This document shows, piece after piece, positions 34,237 through 41,946 of a DNA stretch of 64,000 nt. Position numbers and translations under genes: made by a program. Every line of letters starts with the position of its first letter. Position 1 is the first letter of the stretch. The notes under the pieces are model-generated. The model ran no database searches. It worked only from the letters and a program-made list of their open reading frames with translations, and was not told the DNA's origin. Source of the stretch: DAOUJW01 sp034422115 (GTDB lineage: Bacteria > Chloroflexota > Dehalococcoidia > Lucifugimonadales > UBA2985); assembly GCA_034422115.1 (NCBI GenBank), contig DAOUJW010000009.1, positions 62,001 to 126,000 of the forward strand, read 5' to 3'.

Positions 34237-34310
34237 GCGCGCCTACGCCACGAATCAGTGAGGCGCGGCTGGAGAGAGGCTCAGCATCAGGCCTGACAGC
34301 CAGGGACGGA

Positions 34311-34589
34311 TTATTTTCTTGGACTTGGCCTTCTCAGCAGGTCCAGCGCGATAGCATCTTCCTCGTTCCACTGGGTCATCTTGAGGAAAATGCTGAGCGT
34401 CTTCCGGGGCATTGGAAGACTCGCTTTATGGACGGCGACCACCGCTCTTCTGCCGTCGGGGTGTAAGTAAACCCTATGCGAGCCTCGCGTATTTTCTCGT
34501 CGTGCAAAGCCGTCTTTCTCTAACGCGGCGATGAATCTCCGTATAGGCACGTTCCGGAGACTCGCCACAAGATTGTCGAAAGTGGTCAC
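34311..34589 (-). CDS. hicA: HicA-family toxin (mRNA interferase)
   Basis: 92 residues. FIAALEKDGFARRENTRGSH followed by RVYLHPDGRRAVVAVHKA is the HicA double-stranded-RNA-binding fold; the glycine-serine-histidine with catalytic H is intact, so the toxin should cleave mRNA when free. A GTG start overlaps the hicB stop by 4 bp (GTGA), giving translational coupling. The residues after ~75 extend slightly beyond a minimal HicA. Confidence 0.88.
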   Translation of the reverse strand: MTTFDNLVASLRNVPIRRFIAALEKDGFARRENTRGSHRVYLHPDGRRAVVAVHKASLPMPRKTLSIFLKMTQWNEEDAIALDLLRRPSPRK

Positions 34590-34801
34590 ACAACAACCTC
34601 AAACTGCTCATCCACGGGCACCTCTTCCCCACTCTCAACCAGGTGCTGTATGACCACCGTGGCAGCATCGTGCAACTCCTGCACCGCTTCTTCCCGCGTA
34701 TCCCCAAAGGTGATGCACCAGGGAATGGCGTTGAGCCAGGCGCTCCACCGTCCGTCATCATCTTCCTCAACTGAAAAAGTGAAGTTGTATTTCCTGTTCA
34801 C
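34586..34801 (-). CDS. hicB: HicB-family antitoxin
   Basis: 71 residues from GTG 34801, preceded by AAGGAG at 9 bases. YNFTFSVEEDDDGRWSAWL, PWCITFGDTREEAVQELHDA and the terminal EVPVDEQFEVVV are HicB-type. It lacks a separate C-terminal DNA-binding domain, so autoregulation would need another mode. Antitoxin-first order with coupled HicA is standard. An upstream promoter lies in the repeat at 34932-34983. Confidence 0.85.
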   Translation of the reverse strand: MNRKYNFTFSVEEDDDGRWSAWLNAIPWCITFGDTREEAVQELHDAATVVIQHLVESGEEVPVDEQFEVVV

Positions 34802-34931
34802 AACAGTGTTCTCCTTGGCGTGGCCTGTGGGGATACCTCCTACGCAAAATGGTTGGCGCACTGTGGCGCAACTACGGGAGACGATTTCCAGCACAGATTA
34901 AGCAAATACCGTCATTATCAGCAACATTATC

Positions 34932-34983
34932 GGCAATCCATTCCACAACGAATCCTAATGGCGCATAGGTGGCATGTCAAGGA
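34932..34983 (-). promoter_or_regulatory. 52-bp repeat copy 2, carrying a TTGACA-N17-TAGGAT-type promoter
   Basis: Same element as 34185-34236 (44 of 52 bases identical), here reading TTGACA - 17 - TAGGAT toward hicBA, about 130 bp before its start. Confidence 0.6.
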
Positions 34984-34996
34984 TTAGCCCTGACCC

Positions 34997-35059
34997 TCAC
35001 GGGTCCGCCGGGCGCTTGGTCAACGCAAAGAAGAGCAAGCACGAGATAAGCAGGCCAGC
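34997..35059 (-). pseudogene. Duplicated 3' end of the oxidase-cluster membrane gene (scar)
   Basis: Read on the minus strand, this encodes a 20-residue tail ending LLFFALTKRPADP plus stop TGA, matching the true C-terminus (LLFFALTKRPADP, stop TAG) of the gene at 36770-37045. DNA identity is highest over the last ~37 bases. There is no start codon. The offset to the intact copy is 1773 bp and the nuclease gene lies between. Confidence 0.8.
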
Positions 35060-35081
35060 ACACATGCAAGTCTGCCGCAAA

Positions 35082-36647
35082 CTATGTCAATTGGCCTAGC
35101 CGACTCCTTTCGAACCGCCCAGTCGTTGCCAGCAGCCCCAATGGAAACGGCTCGTCACGCCGTCTGTTTTCTCCAGACGCCCATTCCTCCGCCAATTGCT
35201 TGAGTTCGCTGGCCGTAATTAGAACGATATTCCGCCCGAAGTGTTCGGCGTGATAGTGGATAGCTTCAGATTCTGATGCATCTGTGAAGGACGGAGCTAT
35301 AACAAGAAAAATAGGTACTGGCTTGTCTGCTTTCTCCATATACCCATCAAACTGGCGAATATGATCCCGCAAGTTCACGGCACTTTCTTTAGATTTGTTA
35401 TCCCACATAACATAATTCGTGCCAAGGCTTAGCAATCCGTCAGGGATGTTATTTCCGAGCTGATGCAGTGGACTATGGTTCAGTTTCTCTGCAAAAAGAT
35501 ACTCTGTAGCATCTTCAAATTTTGACTCAATCTCCAAGTCTTTCTCAATGATTTGTTGGGATCGGAGAGCGTCGTAATCACGTCTGGCGAGGTCCTCATA
35601 GAAAATATACCAGTGCGCTCGTTCATCTACCTTGTCTCCCTCGATACGAGGTCGTAGCTGGTCAAAGTGTAGAATGATCCTTCTATTCAAATCATCTATA
35701 TTGCCTGAGGTATTCTGGTTGAGTTCTTTACACCAGGCTGATAGTTGTTCCTTGTTCAGCCCATATCGCGGTGAGGCACTAGCAATTGCCTTGGAAGGCG
35801 GAACATAACTGATGATGCGGTCTACCAGAGCCTCCACTGTATCGTATCGACTGAATTCCACACCAACCTTGGATAGAACATCGGTCAAAATAGCCTTGCG
35901 ACGAAGGAGACGGTAGTTCATCAGTGAACGGTAACTGTCCTCCCGTAATTCTAAACCTAGGATCCTACGCAATACTACAGCAATTTCTTCCGGTATTAGG
36001 TCTATGTCCACGTTCGATTCATCACGAACAGCAAAAAGCAACCCTAGCCCTTGAAGGAATCGACGCGCGTCGTTAATCTCTTCCCTATTGTGGATGGCGT
36101 TGTCCGGTTGAGGATACATGCCCAACTTTGCTTCAATTAGACGATGATCAGACTCTGTAATCCCCAATCGGTCACGTAATTTGCGTAGTAGATTCACTTC
36201 ATCCGGGCTCTTAGTGTCATTGTGATCCCAAGCTACCCTTAGGACAAAGCTATACAATTCAAGGTTCTTGTACCTAGTGGAGTTACGATCGGCACAACCC
36301 AAGTCTTCTAAAGTAATCTCATTTGATTTATTGACGATTGCCTGCTCACGGGCCATCACCATTGTATTTGTCTGTTCCCAAGGACTTTGAAAGTCGTACT
36401 GATCCAAGAGAACATCCACTAGCAACAGACGGCAGAGTACACGTAAACGGAGGGACTCCTCTTTGAAGAACGCTTTCTCGAGGTTCACTTGGATTGTTTC
36501 TTCGTGAGTGTACTGAGGCTTAACCTTGATTAGCGCTTCCCGTAGGTCTTCGTTAGACAACTGACGATGATCAATAACATGGGCACTGGCTATACGACGC
36601 AAATCTTGAGTGCGCGTTATGGTTGCTACAGCATCGTCGAACTTCAT
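35082..36647 (-). CDS. Putative PD-(D/E)XK endonuclease with FokI-like active site and SAP-like region
   Basis: 521 residues. Near the C-terminus PDG (D403) is followed by 12 residues and then WDNKS (D416, K418), the spacing of a PD-(D/E)XK nuclease and close to the FokI cleavage-domain pattern; a glutamate-rich helix (KDLEIESKFEDATEYLF) precedes it. YGLNKEQLSAWCKELN ... IDDLNRRIILHF (~295-330) resembles a SAP DNA-binding motif. The N-terminal ~290 residues are helical and unrecognised. No methyltransferase is adjacent. GC is about 45% in lines I counted, against ~65% around. AAAGGAGG precedes ATG 36647. A restriction or other defence role is an inference. Confidence 0.65.
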   Translation of the reverse strand: MKFDDAVATITRTQDLRRIASAHVIDHRQLSNEDLREALIKVKPQYTHEETIQVNLEKAFFKEESLRLRVLCRLLLVDVLLDQYDFQSPWEQTNTMVMAREQAIVNKSNEITLEDLGCADRNSTRYKNLELYSFVLRVAWDHNDTKSPDEVNLLRKLRDRLGITESDHRLIEAKLGMYPQPDNAIHNREEINDARRFLQGLGLLFAVRDESNVDIDLIPEEIAVVLRRILGLELREDSYRSLMNYRLLRRKAILTDVLSKVGVEFSRYDTVEALVDRIISYVPPSKAIASASPRYGLNKEQLSAWCKELNQNTSGNIDDLNRRIILHFDQLRPRIEGDKVDERAHWYIFYEDLARRDYDALRSQQIIEKDLEIESKFEDATEYLFAEKLNHSPLHQLGNNIPDGLLSLGTNYVMWDNKSKESAVNLRDHIRQFDGYMEKADKPVPIFLVIAPSFTDASESEAIHYHAEHFGRNIVLITASELKQLAEEWASGENRRRDEPFPLGLLATTGRFERSRLGQLT

Positions 36648-36769
36648 TGCTAGCCTCCTTTCATTGCTGGCCGATTCAGTGCATTAGGAGTGTACACTTT
36701 CAGCAACTGAGCTTACAGCCCTCCAATATCGATGTCGATTCGCACGAGACATTGACGGTCCCCGCCCCT

Positions 36770-37045
36770 CTACGGGTCCGCCGGGCGTTTGGTCAGAGCG
36801 AAGAAGAGCAGCCATGCGGTCAGCGCGCCGGCTGTGGCCCAGACTATCTCCATGTGCTCCACGCGGGGGTGCACCACAAGGTACAGTACAGCCCACACGA
36901 ACAGGGCGTAGGCAATCCGCCGCAGGATGACGGGCATACCGCCGCCGGTCACCCGTATCTCGCCGCCAATGGCGTCGTCCTGCTCCGGCGGCTGAGGTTC
37001 AGAGGCCTCTTCGACCTCTTGCGTCTCTTCGTTTTGCTCAGTCAT
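36770..37045 (-). CDS. Small membrane protein of the cbb3 oxidase cluster
   Basis: 91 residues from ATG 37045, which overlaps the stop of the 55-aa CcoS-like gene by 8 bp. The N-terminal half is acidic (EETQEVEEASEPQPPEQDD); the C-terminal half has two hydrophobic helices (ILRRIAYALFVWAVLYLVV and TAGALTAWLLFFAL). No known family. Its 3' end was the target of the duplication described at 34997-35059. Confidence 0.7.
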   Translation of the reverse strand: MTEQNEETQEVEEASEPQPPEQDDAIGGEIRVTGGGMPVILRRIAYALFVWAVLYLVVHPRVEHMEIVWATAGALTAWLLFFALTKRPADP

Positions 37046-37205
37046 TTCCCCTGCCCTGTTCCGGCGTATCCTCATCGAGGGGAAGCCTGCTCATCTCCCT
37101 CATACCCCGTAGCTGCCCCGAGCGCACGACCCACACCATGAACAGCACCCAGAAGAACACTATGGACGCCACGGCGGACACAACTATGAGGGTTGACTGG
37201 TACAT
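37038..37205 (-). CDS. CcoS-like cbb3 oxidase assembly protein (55 aa)
   Basis: A short gene missed by length cut-offs. Starting ATG 37205 (MYQSTLIVVSAVASIVFFW) it has one transmembrane helix followed by VVRSGQLRGMREMSRLPLDE, which resembles the conserved CcoS tail (WAVxSGQFDDL...DDD). CcoS is needed to put heme and copper into the catalytic subunit. It lies 18 bp after ccoO and overlaps the next gene by 8 bp. The alternative is a CcoQ-like subunit; CcoS fits better because of the SGQ motif. Confidence 0.6.
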   Translation of the reverse strand: MYQSTLIVVSAVASIVFFWVLFMVWVVRSGQLRGMREMSRLPLDEDTPEQGRGND

Positions 37206-37223
37206 CTCTATTCCTCTACAAGA

Positions 37224-37706
37224 TTATTGCAGCGTCAGCAGGTACTCCACAAGGGCATTCAGCTCCTCGTCCGACAGGTAGGCGTAGGACGGCATGAGGC
37301 TGCCCTTCACCACTGACCGGGGGTCCTTCAGGTGCACCAGGTGCCATGTGGCGTTGGCGTGGGGCCTCCGCGAGACAAAGCTGAGGTCGGGGCCCTGCCG
37401 GTTGGTGCCCCACAGCACCGGCTTCTGGTAGACGTAGTCGCCGGGCACGGACTCGGGGCCTATGTCCCTGGGATTGTACACCATGCCAAAGTCCGCCTCC
37501 ACGGACCGCACCTGCTGGGTGTGGCAGTACCAGCACCCCTCCTGAATGTAGATATCGCGGCCCCGCTGCTGCACCTCGTTGTAGCGCACGGCGTTCTCGG
37601 AAGGCTCCGTAGCCTGGATCGCAGGGATTCCCACGGTCACCACAAGCCCCGCGGCCAGTACCAGCAGCGACCCGATGATGAGGTAGGCGATGGTCGGCTG
37701 GCGCAT
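37224..37706 (-). CDS. ccoO: cbb3-type cytochrome c oxidase subunit II (CcoO/FixO), mono-heme
   Basis: 160 residues. One N-terminal anchor (TIAYLIIGSLLVLAAGLVV), the heme-c motif EGCWYCHTQQVRSV, and a methionine ligand in the region SLMPSYAYLSDEEL. PRDIGPESVPGDYVYQKPVLWGTNR is cut-short here but the block is typical of CcoO. ATG 37706 lies 2 bp after the ccoN stop. The longer open frame to 38600 is spurious because it runs through ccoN. Confidence 0.93.
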   Translation of the reverse strand: MRQPTIAYLIIGSLLVLAAGLVVTVGIPAIQATEPSENAVRYNEVQQRGRDIYIQEGCWYCHTQQVRSVEADFGMVYNPRDIGPESVPGDYVYQKPVLWGTNRQGPDLSFVSRRPHANATWHLVHLKDPRSVVKGSLMPSYAYLSDEELNALVEYLLTLQ

Positions 37707-37708
37707 GG

Positions 37709-39163
37709 CTACCCCTGGCTTCGCTCCGCCACAGAGGATGCCGACTCCGACCGGCGCATGGTCTTCAGCACCGCGTAGGCAAAGAACGCCACGCCCACGG
37801 CTACGCCAAGGCCGCCCGCGAGTCGCAAGAACATGTACGGCTTCATCGCTTCCACGGTCTTGATGAAGGGGATGCCGCCGCTCAGCCAGTTCTGCCCCTG
37901 GATTAGGCCCGCCGTCCACAGCGTCATCATGAACACCGACAGGCCGACAAGCACCAGCCAGTAGTGCCACTCCATCATTCGCCTCTGGAAGGGGTCCCGC
38001 CCCAGTATGCGGGGCAGAATGTGGTAGATGGCGGCAAAGGTCATGAAGCTGAAGGCGGCGACAAAAGCCAGGTGGCTGTGCCCTATCACCCAGTTGGTGA
38101 AGTGAACCTGGGCGTTGAAGTTCCGGAACGACTGCGCCACGCCCTGGAAGCAAGTGAAGATGTAGAAGACGCAGCCCGTAGCCAGGAATCGTAGTGGAAC
38201 GTCCTCCTTCACCTTGGCCCAGGCGCCCTGCATGGTCTTGTAGAAGTTGTACGTGAATGCGATGTTGGGCAGCGCGGCGATGATGCTGAATGAGACGGAG
38301 AGCAGCTCCAGCCACTCCGGCCCGGGGCCGTACAGAAGGTGGTGCTGCCCTGTCCACACGCTCAGGAAACCCCACACCGCCAATCGGTAGCTCCAGATGG
38401 GGTTGCCGGACAGCCTGGGCAGCAGGTAGAGGGTCATCCCCAGGAACCCCGTCGTGAACCACACGTTGAACAGGTTGTGGACGTAGAAGTAGTTGAGGAT
38501 GGCGTCGTTCATCCCGTACAGCGCGCCGGAGGTGTCCCAGACGACGTTGCCTATGCCGTACACCAGCATTATGATGACGGTGGCGGCCATGAAGTTCCAC
38601 ACGCTGACGTACAGCCGACGCTCTTGACGCCGCAGCACGGTGCCCCAGACGTTGACGGCCAGCATCCCGAAGCAGCCCAGCATCATCAGGTCAAGGCCCC
38701 AGACCATCTCCGCGTACTCGCGGCCCTGGTTCAGGCCCATGAGCAGGGTCACCAGAGCGCCAATTATCGTGGCGTTCCACAGGCCCAGGTTCGCCCACGC
38801 CAGCTTCTCGCTGAAGAGGGTTGTGCGGGTGAGGCGCGGCACGATGAACAGCATCGACCCTGCATAGACCATTGAAAGCCAGCCGAAGAGGGCCAGGTTC
38901 ACGTGCATGGGCCGGAGCCGCCCGAACTGGAGGTACGGCCTGAGGGCCATGGGAATGTGGTCGGAGACTACGGGGAAGAAGAGGAAGAAGGCCATGAACA
39001 GGCCGGCCAGGCCCGGTATCACCAGCCAGAACACGGAGGAGTAGAGGAACCAGCGAGAGGCCTGGTCTTGGCGGCGCTGCGTTACTTCAGGGGCAGGGGA
39101 TTCGGCCACCCTGCCGCCGGGGACAGAACTGCTAAAGGGCCATGCAAAATTCCACAAAGTCAA
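37709..39163 (-). CDS. ccoN: cbb3-type cytochrome c oxidase subunit I (CcoN)
   Basis: ~484 residues, about 12 transmembrane helices. Histidines for the low-spin heme, heme b3 and CuB are visible: RPMHVNLALFGW, FYVHNLFNVWFTTGFL, GQHHLLYGP and GHSHLAFVA. This is the high-affinity terminal oxidase core. Start is uncertain: TTG 39163 or GTG 39109 (VAESPAPEV); neither has a clear ribosome site. No ccoP follows in the window, so the third subunit is encoded elsewhere or replaced. Confidence 0.93.
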   Translation of the reverse strand: MTLWNFAWPFSSSVPGGRVAESPAPEVTQRRQDQASRWFLYSSVFWLVIPGLAGLFMAFFLFFPVVSDHIPMALRPYLQFGRLRPMHVNLALFGWLSMVYAGSMLFIVPRLTRTTLFSEKLAWANLGLWNATIIGALVTLLMGLNQGREYAEMVWGLDLMMLGCFGMLAVNVWGTVLRRQERRLYVSVWNFMAATVIIMLVYGIGNVVWDTSGALYGMNDAILNYFYVHNLFNVWFTTGFLGMTLYLLPRLSGNPIWSYRLAVWGFLSVWTGQHHLLYGPGPEWLELLSVSFSIIAALPNIAFTYNFYKTMQGAWAKVKEDVPLRFLATGCVFYIFTCFQGVAQSFRNFNAQVHFTNWVIGHSHLAFVAAFSFMTFAAIYHILPRILGRDPFQRRMMEWHYWLVLVGLSVFMMTLWTAGLIQGQNWLSGGIPFIKTVEAMKPYMFLRLAGGLGVAVGVAFFAYAVLKTMRRSESASSVAERSQG

Positions 39164-39245
39164 AACGTGTCATCCGCATCCCGCGAGATTCATCCCCGAC
39201 TCTCTAGTCTAGAACTGCGCTTCTTGGTGCCGATTCTGCCCGGCC

Positions 39246-39770
39246 TCACACCACGCCAATCTCAGTCTGTATGGGCACTACGTGGACCATTGAGTTGCCC
39301 ACAGGCGAGGTCTTCACCGTGTCGTCCCAGAGCTTGCTCAGCGTAGCCTCGTCCTGGTTGGACTTCACAAAGAGCTTGGCGGTGATGCCGTCGAAGCCGG
39401 AGTGACCGTCGCCGCCAAGGCCCAGGAAGGTGAACACGTTGTCCTGGCTGGCGTCCAGCACGACCTCCATGTCGTATATCTCGATTCCCTGCTTGGAGGC
39501 GTTGAGCACAAAGCCCGTGGCCAGGCACGCGCCCAGCGCCCCAAGGACGTACTCCATCGAGTTGGGCGCCTCGTCCTCGCCCGTCAGGTGGGCGGGCTCG
39601 TCCACCAGGAAGGTGTGGTTACGGACCAGGGCGCTGAACTTGAAGCCACCCTTCCATCGCACGCGGGACTTCTTGGGGGCCTTCTGCGCGCCCTCCTGCT
39701 CCGCCACCTGGTTGACGGCTTCCTCAAACTCCTTAACATTCAGGCCATTGACCAGCTTGGCTTCTTCCAT
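39246..39770 (-). CDS. OsmC family protein
   Basis: 174 residues. An N-terminal helical tail precedes the OsmC/Ohr core with NSMEYVLGALGACLATGFVL; the cysteine and the upstream region around RWKGGFKFSALVRNH match the family, which reduces organic hydroperoxides or binds small thiols. A second redox cysteine is not seen, so it belongs to the YhfA-like one-cysteine group. It follows the MetE-like gene by 27 bp. Confidence 0.85.
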   Translation of the reverse strand: MEEAKLVNGLNVKEFEEAVNQVAEQEGAQKAPKKSRVRWKGGFKFSALVRNHTFLVDEPAHLTGEDEAPNSMEYVLGALGACLATGFVLNASKQGIEIYDMEVVLDASQDNVFTFLGLGGDGHSGFDGITAKLFVKSNQDEATLSKLWDDTVKTSPVGNSMVHVVPIQTEIGVV

Positions 39771-39797
39771 TGGTCTAGCTCACTCCTCCCAGTCTGA

Positions 39798-40973
39798 CTA
39801 GGAATAGGTTGTGCGCAGCTCCTTGGCCGCCTCTGAGATTATCTGCAGCTTCTTGAAGGCCATCTCCGCGGAGTTCATCGGCCGCTCGGCGAAGGTGCCG
39901 AAGCCGCAGTCCGGGTTCAGGTATATCTGTGTCGGCTCGAAGTACTTCAGGGCCTCGTTCACCAGATTGACCACGTCCTTGGGTGACTCCAGGTCGTCCG
40001 TCCGGGGATTGACCACGCCAAGGCCGATCTCGCGCTTCTTGGCGTACTTCTCAAAGGCCGAGAGAGGGCCCGCCCTGGGCGTTGCGTACTCGAGTACAAG
40101 CTGGTCAAGCTGCATGGAGGTCAGGTAGGTGAGCATTGGCTCGTAGCCGCCGTTGAGCAGCGAATCTTCCTTCCGGCTCCAGTTGCCCCTGCAGACGTGG
40201 ACTCCCAGGTGCATACCATCGATGCCGCGGACAACGGAGTTCATCAGCCGCAGCGCCCACACCATCTCGCGCGTGGGGTCTCCGGATGAGGCGGCCATGG
40301 AGGCGCACATGAAGGTGCGCTCCTGCACGTCCGGCTTGAACAGGACGTTGCTGAGCACGGGTTCGTCAATCTGAACGAACTCCACTCCCGCTTCCTGCAT
40401 CTCAAAGAGCTCCTCGCGGAGCACCTGCACAATGTCCTGGGCAAGGTCATCCAGGGTCGGGTACGCCGTATCGGACACGCCCTTGACCCACATGGAGCGG
40501 GTCAGCAGGTACGGGCCGGGCAGGGCGATTCTGATGGGCTTGGAGGTGTGCTTTCGCAGGAACTCCACCTCGTCCATGGCAAGGGGCTGGCGACGGGAGA
40601 TCTTCCCGACAACAGTGGCGTTGTGAATGGCGAAGGCCGGCGCGTCCAAGCTCCTGAGCTGCTCGTCGAAGGCGGTCTTGTCCTCAACGTGGTCCATAAG
40701 CTCCGCAAGGCTCATCAGCCTTACGCCGTCCATCTTCTCCTCAACAAAGGAGTAGAAGTTGTCCCGGCGCTGCTCGCCGTCGCTGACGATGTCGACTCCG
40801 GCGTCGTCCTGGTACTTCAGGCACTCCAGGACCGCCTCGTCTGCGACCTTGTTGTAGTCCTCCCAGCTAAGGCGACCGGCCTGTCGCTGCCTGAGAGCCT
40901 CAAGCAGGTCCGGCGTCCGGGGCCAGCTTCCTACAACGGTCACGGGGAACAGGGGCAACCCTTCAATGGTCAT
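39798..40973 (-). CDS. Cobalamin-independent methionine synthase (MetE C-terminal-like) family protein
   Basis: 391 residues, half the size of full MetE and matching only its catalytic barrel. TVVGSWPRTPDLLEALR opens the barrel; zinc ligands are seen in GVHVCRGN (H, C), LEYATPR (E) and NPDCGFG (C). Such short proteins transfer methyl groups to thiols, possibly from a donor other than methyltetrahydrofolate. Promoter at 41068-41096; leader of ~90 bases with a GAGGCC/GGCCTC hairpin and no recognisable SAM riboswitch. Followed by osmC. Confidence 0.88.
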   Translation of the reverse strand: MTIEGLPLFPVTVVGSWPRTPDLLEALRQRQAGRLSWEDYNKVADEAVLECLKYQDDAGVDIVSDGEQRRDNFYSFVEEKMDGVRLMSLAELMDHVEDKTAFDEQLRSLDAPAFAIHNATVVGKISRRQPLAMDEVEFLRKHTSKPIRIALPGPYLLTRSMWVKGVSDTAYPTLDDLAQDIVQVLREELFEMQEAGVEFVQIDEPVLSNVLFKPDVQERTFMCASMAASSGDPTREMVWALRLMNSVVRGIDGMHLGVHVCRGNWSRKEDSLLNGGYEPMLTYLTSMQLDQLVLEYATPRAGPLSAFEKYAKKREIGLGVVNPRTDDLESPKDVVNLVNEALKYFEPTQIYLNPDCGFGTFAERPMNSAEMAFKKLQIISEAAKELRTTYS

Positions 40974-41067
40974 TTGCGCATCTCCTTGAAAAACTTTCTA
41001 GTGTGCAGAGGCCGACGGGCCAAAGGGCCTCAGGCGCGCCCCCGCCATGCAGCCAATATGTCAGAAC

Positions 41068-41096
41068 ATTCTAATTTGAGACCAACAGCAGGTCAA
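41068..41096 (-). promoter_or_regulatory. Promoter of the MetE-like/osmC operon
   Basis: Minus-strand TTGACC (41096-41091), 17-bp spacer, TAGAAT (41073-41068). Confidence 0.6.
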
Positions 41097-41120
41097 GCCT
41101 GCGTCGAAATTCGACACGGG

Positions 41121-41651
41121 CTAGACAAGGCCCTCCGGCAGGTCCACGGTCATGCGGCCTCCCTCGGTATCCACTTCCAGAACCACGTCGCCAAGGGCCG
41201 GAATGAGCACCTCTTTGCCCTCCCGACGGGTGACGTAGACGTCGTTGCTGCCGGTGGACAGGATGTCCTCCACCACGCCCAGGTACTCGCCGTCGGACGT
41301 CCAGACCTCCATGTCCAGTATCTGAAAGTGGTAGTAGGTGTCCTGCGAAAGGGCGGGAACGTCCTCCACAGGCGCCTCAAGGCTGACACCCTTGAGCCCT
41401 ACGGCCTCCTCACGCGTATGGACGCCGTCCAGCTTTATGAGCGCGTACCCCTTGTTCCAGCGACACCGGGTGATGCGCTGAGGCCGTCCGCCCACCAGGA
41501 GCCGGCCGCCGGGGGCAAAACGTCTAGGATTGTCCGAGTGGGGCTGCACTCTGACCTCTCCCGTCACGCCCCAAGCCCCCACGACAACGCCCACAACCGC
41601 CGCGGATGGAAGAGCGTACGGCTTGCGTGTGGAGGGAGGTTCGTCGTTCAC
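41121..41651 (-). CDS. rimM: Ribosome maturation factor RimM
   Basis: 176 residues. VVGVVVGAWGVTGEVRVQPH is the RimM N-terminal domain signature and LDMEVWTSDGEYLGVVEDIL with PALGDVVLEVD the PRC-barrel domain. It assists 30S assembly and 16S processing. Third gene of rpsP-khpA-rimM; trmD and rplS, usual downstream partners, are absent. Confidence 0.93.
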   Translation of the reverse strand: MNDEPPSTRKPYALPSAAVVGVVVGAWGVTGEVRVQPHSDNPRRFAPGGRLLVGGRPQRITRCRWNKGYALIKLDGVHTREEAVGLKGVSLEAPVEDVPALSQDTYYHFQILDMEVWTSDGEYLGVVEDILSTGSNDVYVTRREGKEVLIPALGDVVLEVDTEGGRMTVDLPEGLV

Positions 41652-41707
41652 CGCGGAGATGGGCTTTCCTTGCTGAGAAGAGACGATGTGCGGGACTGCC
41701 GGAGGGG

Positions 41708-41938
41708 TCAGACTATCTCCAGGCTGGCCCTTGTATCTTCTTTGACCGCCCTGACCCGGAGCAGCACCCGCATGGCCTGGGCAACCCTTCCCTGCTTGCC
41801 GATGATCTTGCCCTTGTCCTCATCGGCGACTATGAGCTTCAGGACCACCTGGCCGTCATCGTCGGGTTCTTCGGTGACCCTTACCTCATCGGGGTTGGAG
41901 GCGAGCGACTTGGCGATGTACTCGATGAGCTCTTTCAT
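41708..41938 (-). CDS. khpA: KH-domain RNA-binding protein KhpA
   Basis: 76 residues from ATG 41938, the start that matches family length. MKELIEYIAKSLASNPDEV and the KH loop GKIIGKQGRVAQAMR are diagnostic. KhpA binds RNA, often with KhpB, affecting cell elongation in other bacteria. It lies 8 bp after rpsP and 56 bp before rimM. Confidence 0.93.
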   Translation of the reverse strand: MKELIEYIAKSLASNPDEVRVTEEPDDDGQVVLKLIVADEDKGKIIGKQGRVAQAMRVLLRVRAVKEDTRASLEIV

Positions 41939-41946
41939 TGCCGACG

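Noticed and set aside
37706..38600. N-terminal extension of the ccoO frame
   Set aside because: It runs antiparallel in frame only through ccoN coding sequence; ATG 37706 two bases after the ccoN stop gives a normal CcoO.
40974..41067. Riboswitch (SAM or B12) before the MetE-like gene
   Set aside because: Only a simple GAGGCC/GGCCTC hairpin is present; none of the conserved SAM-I or cobalamin core elements is visible.
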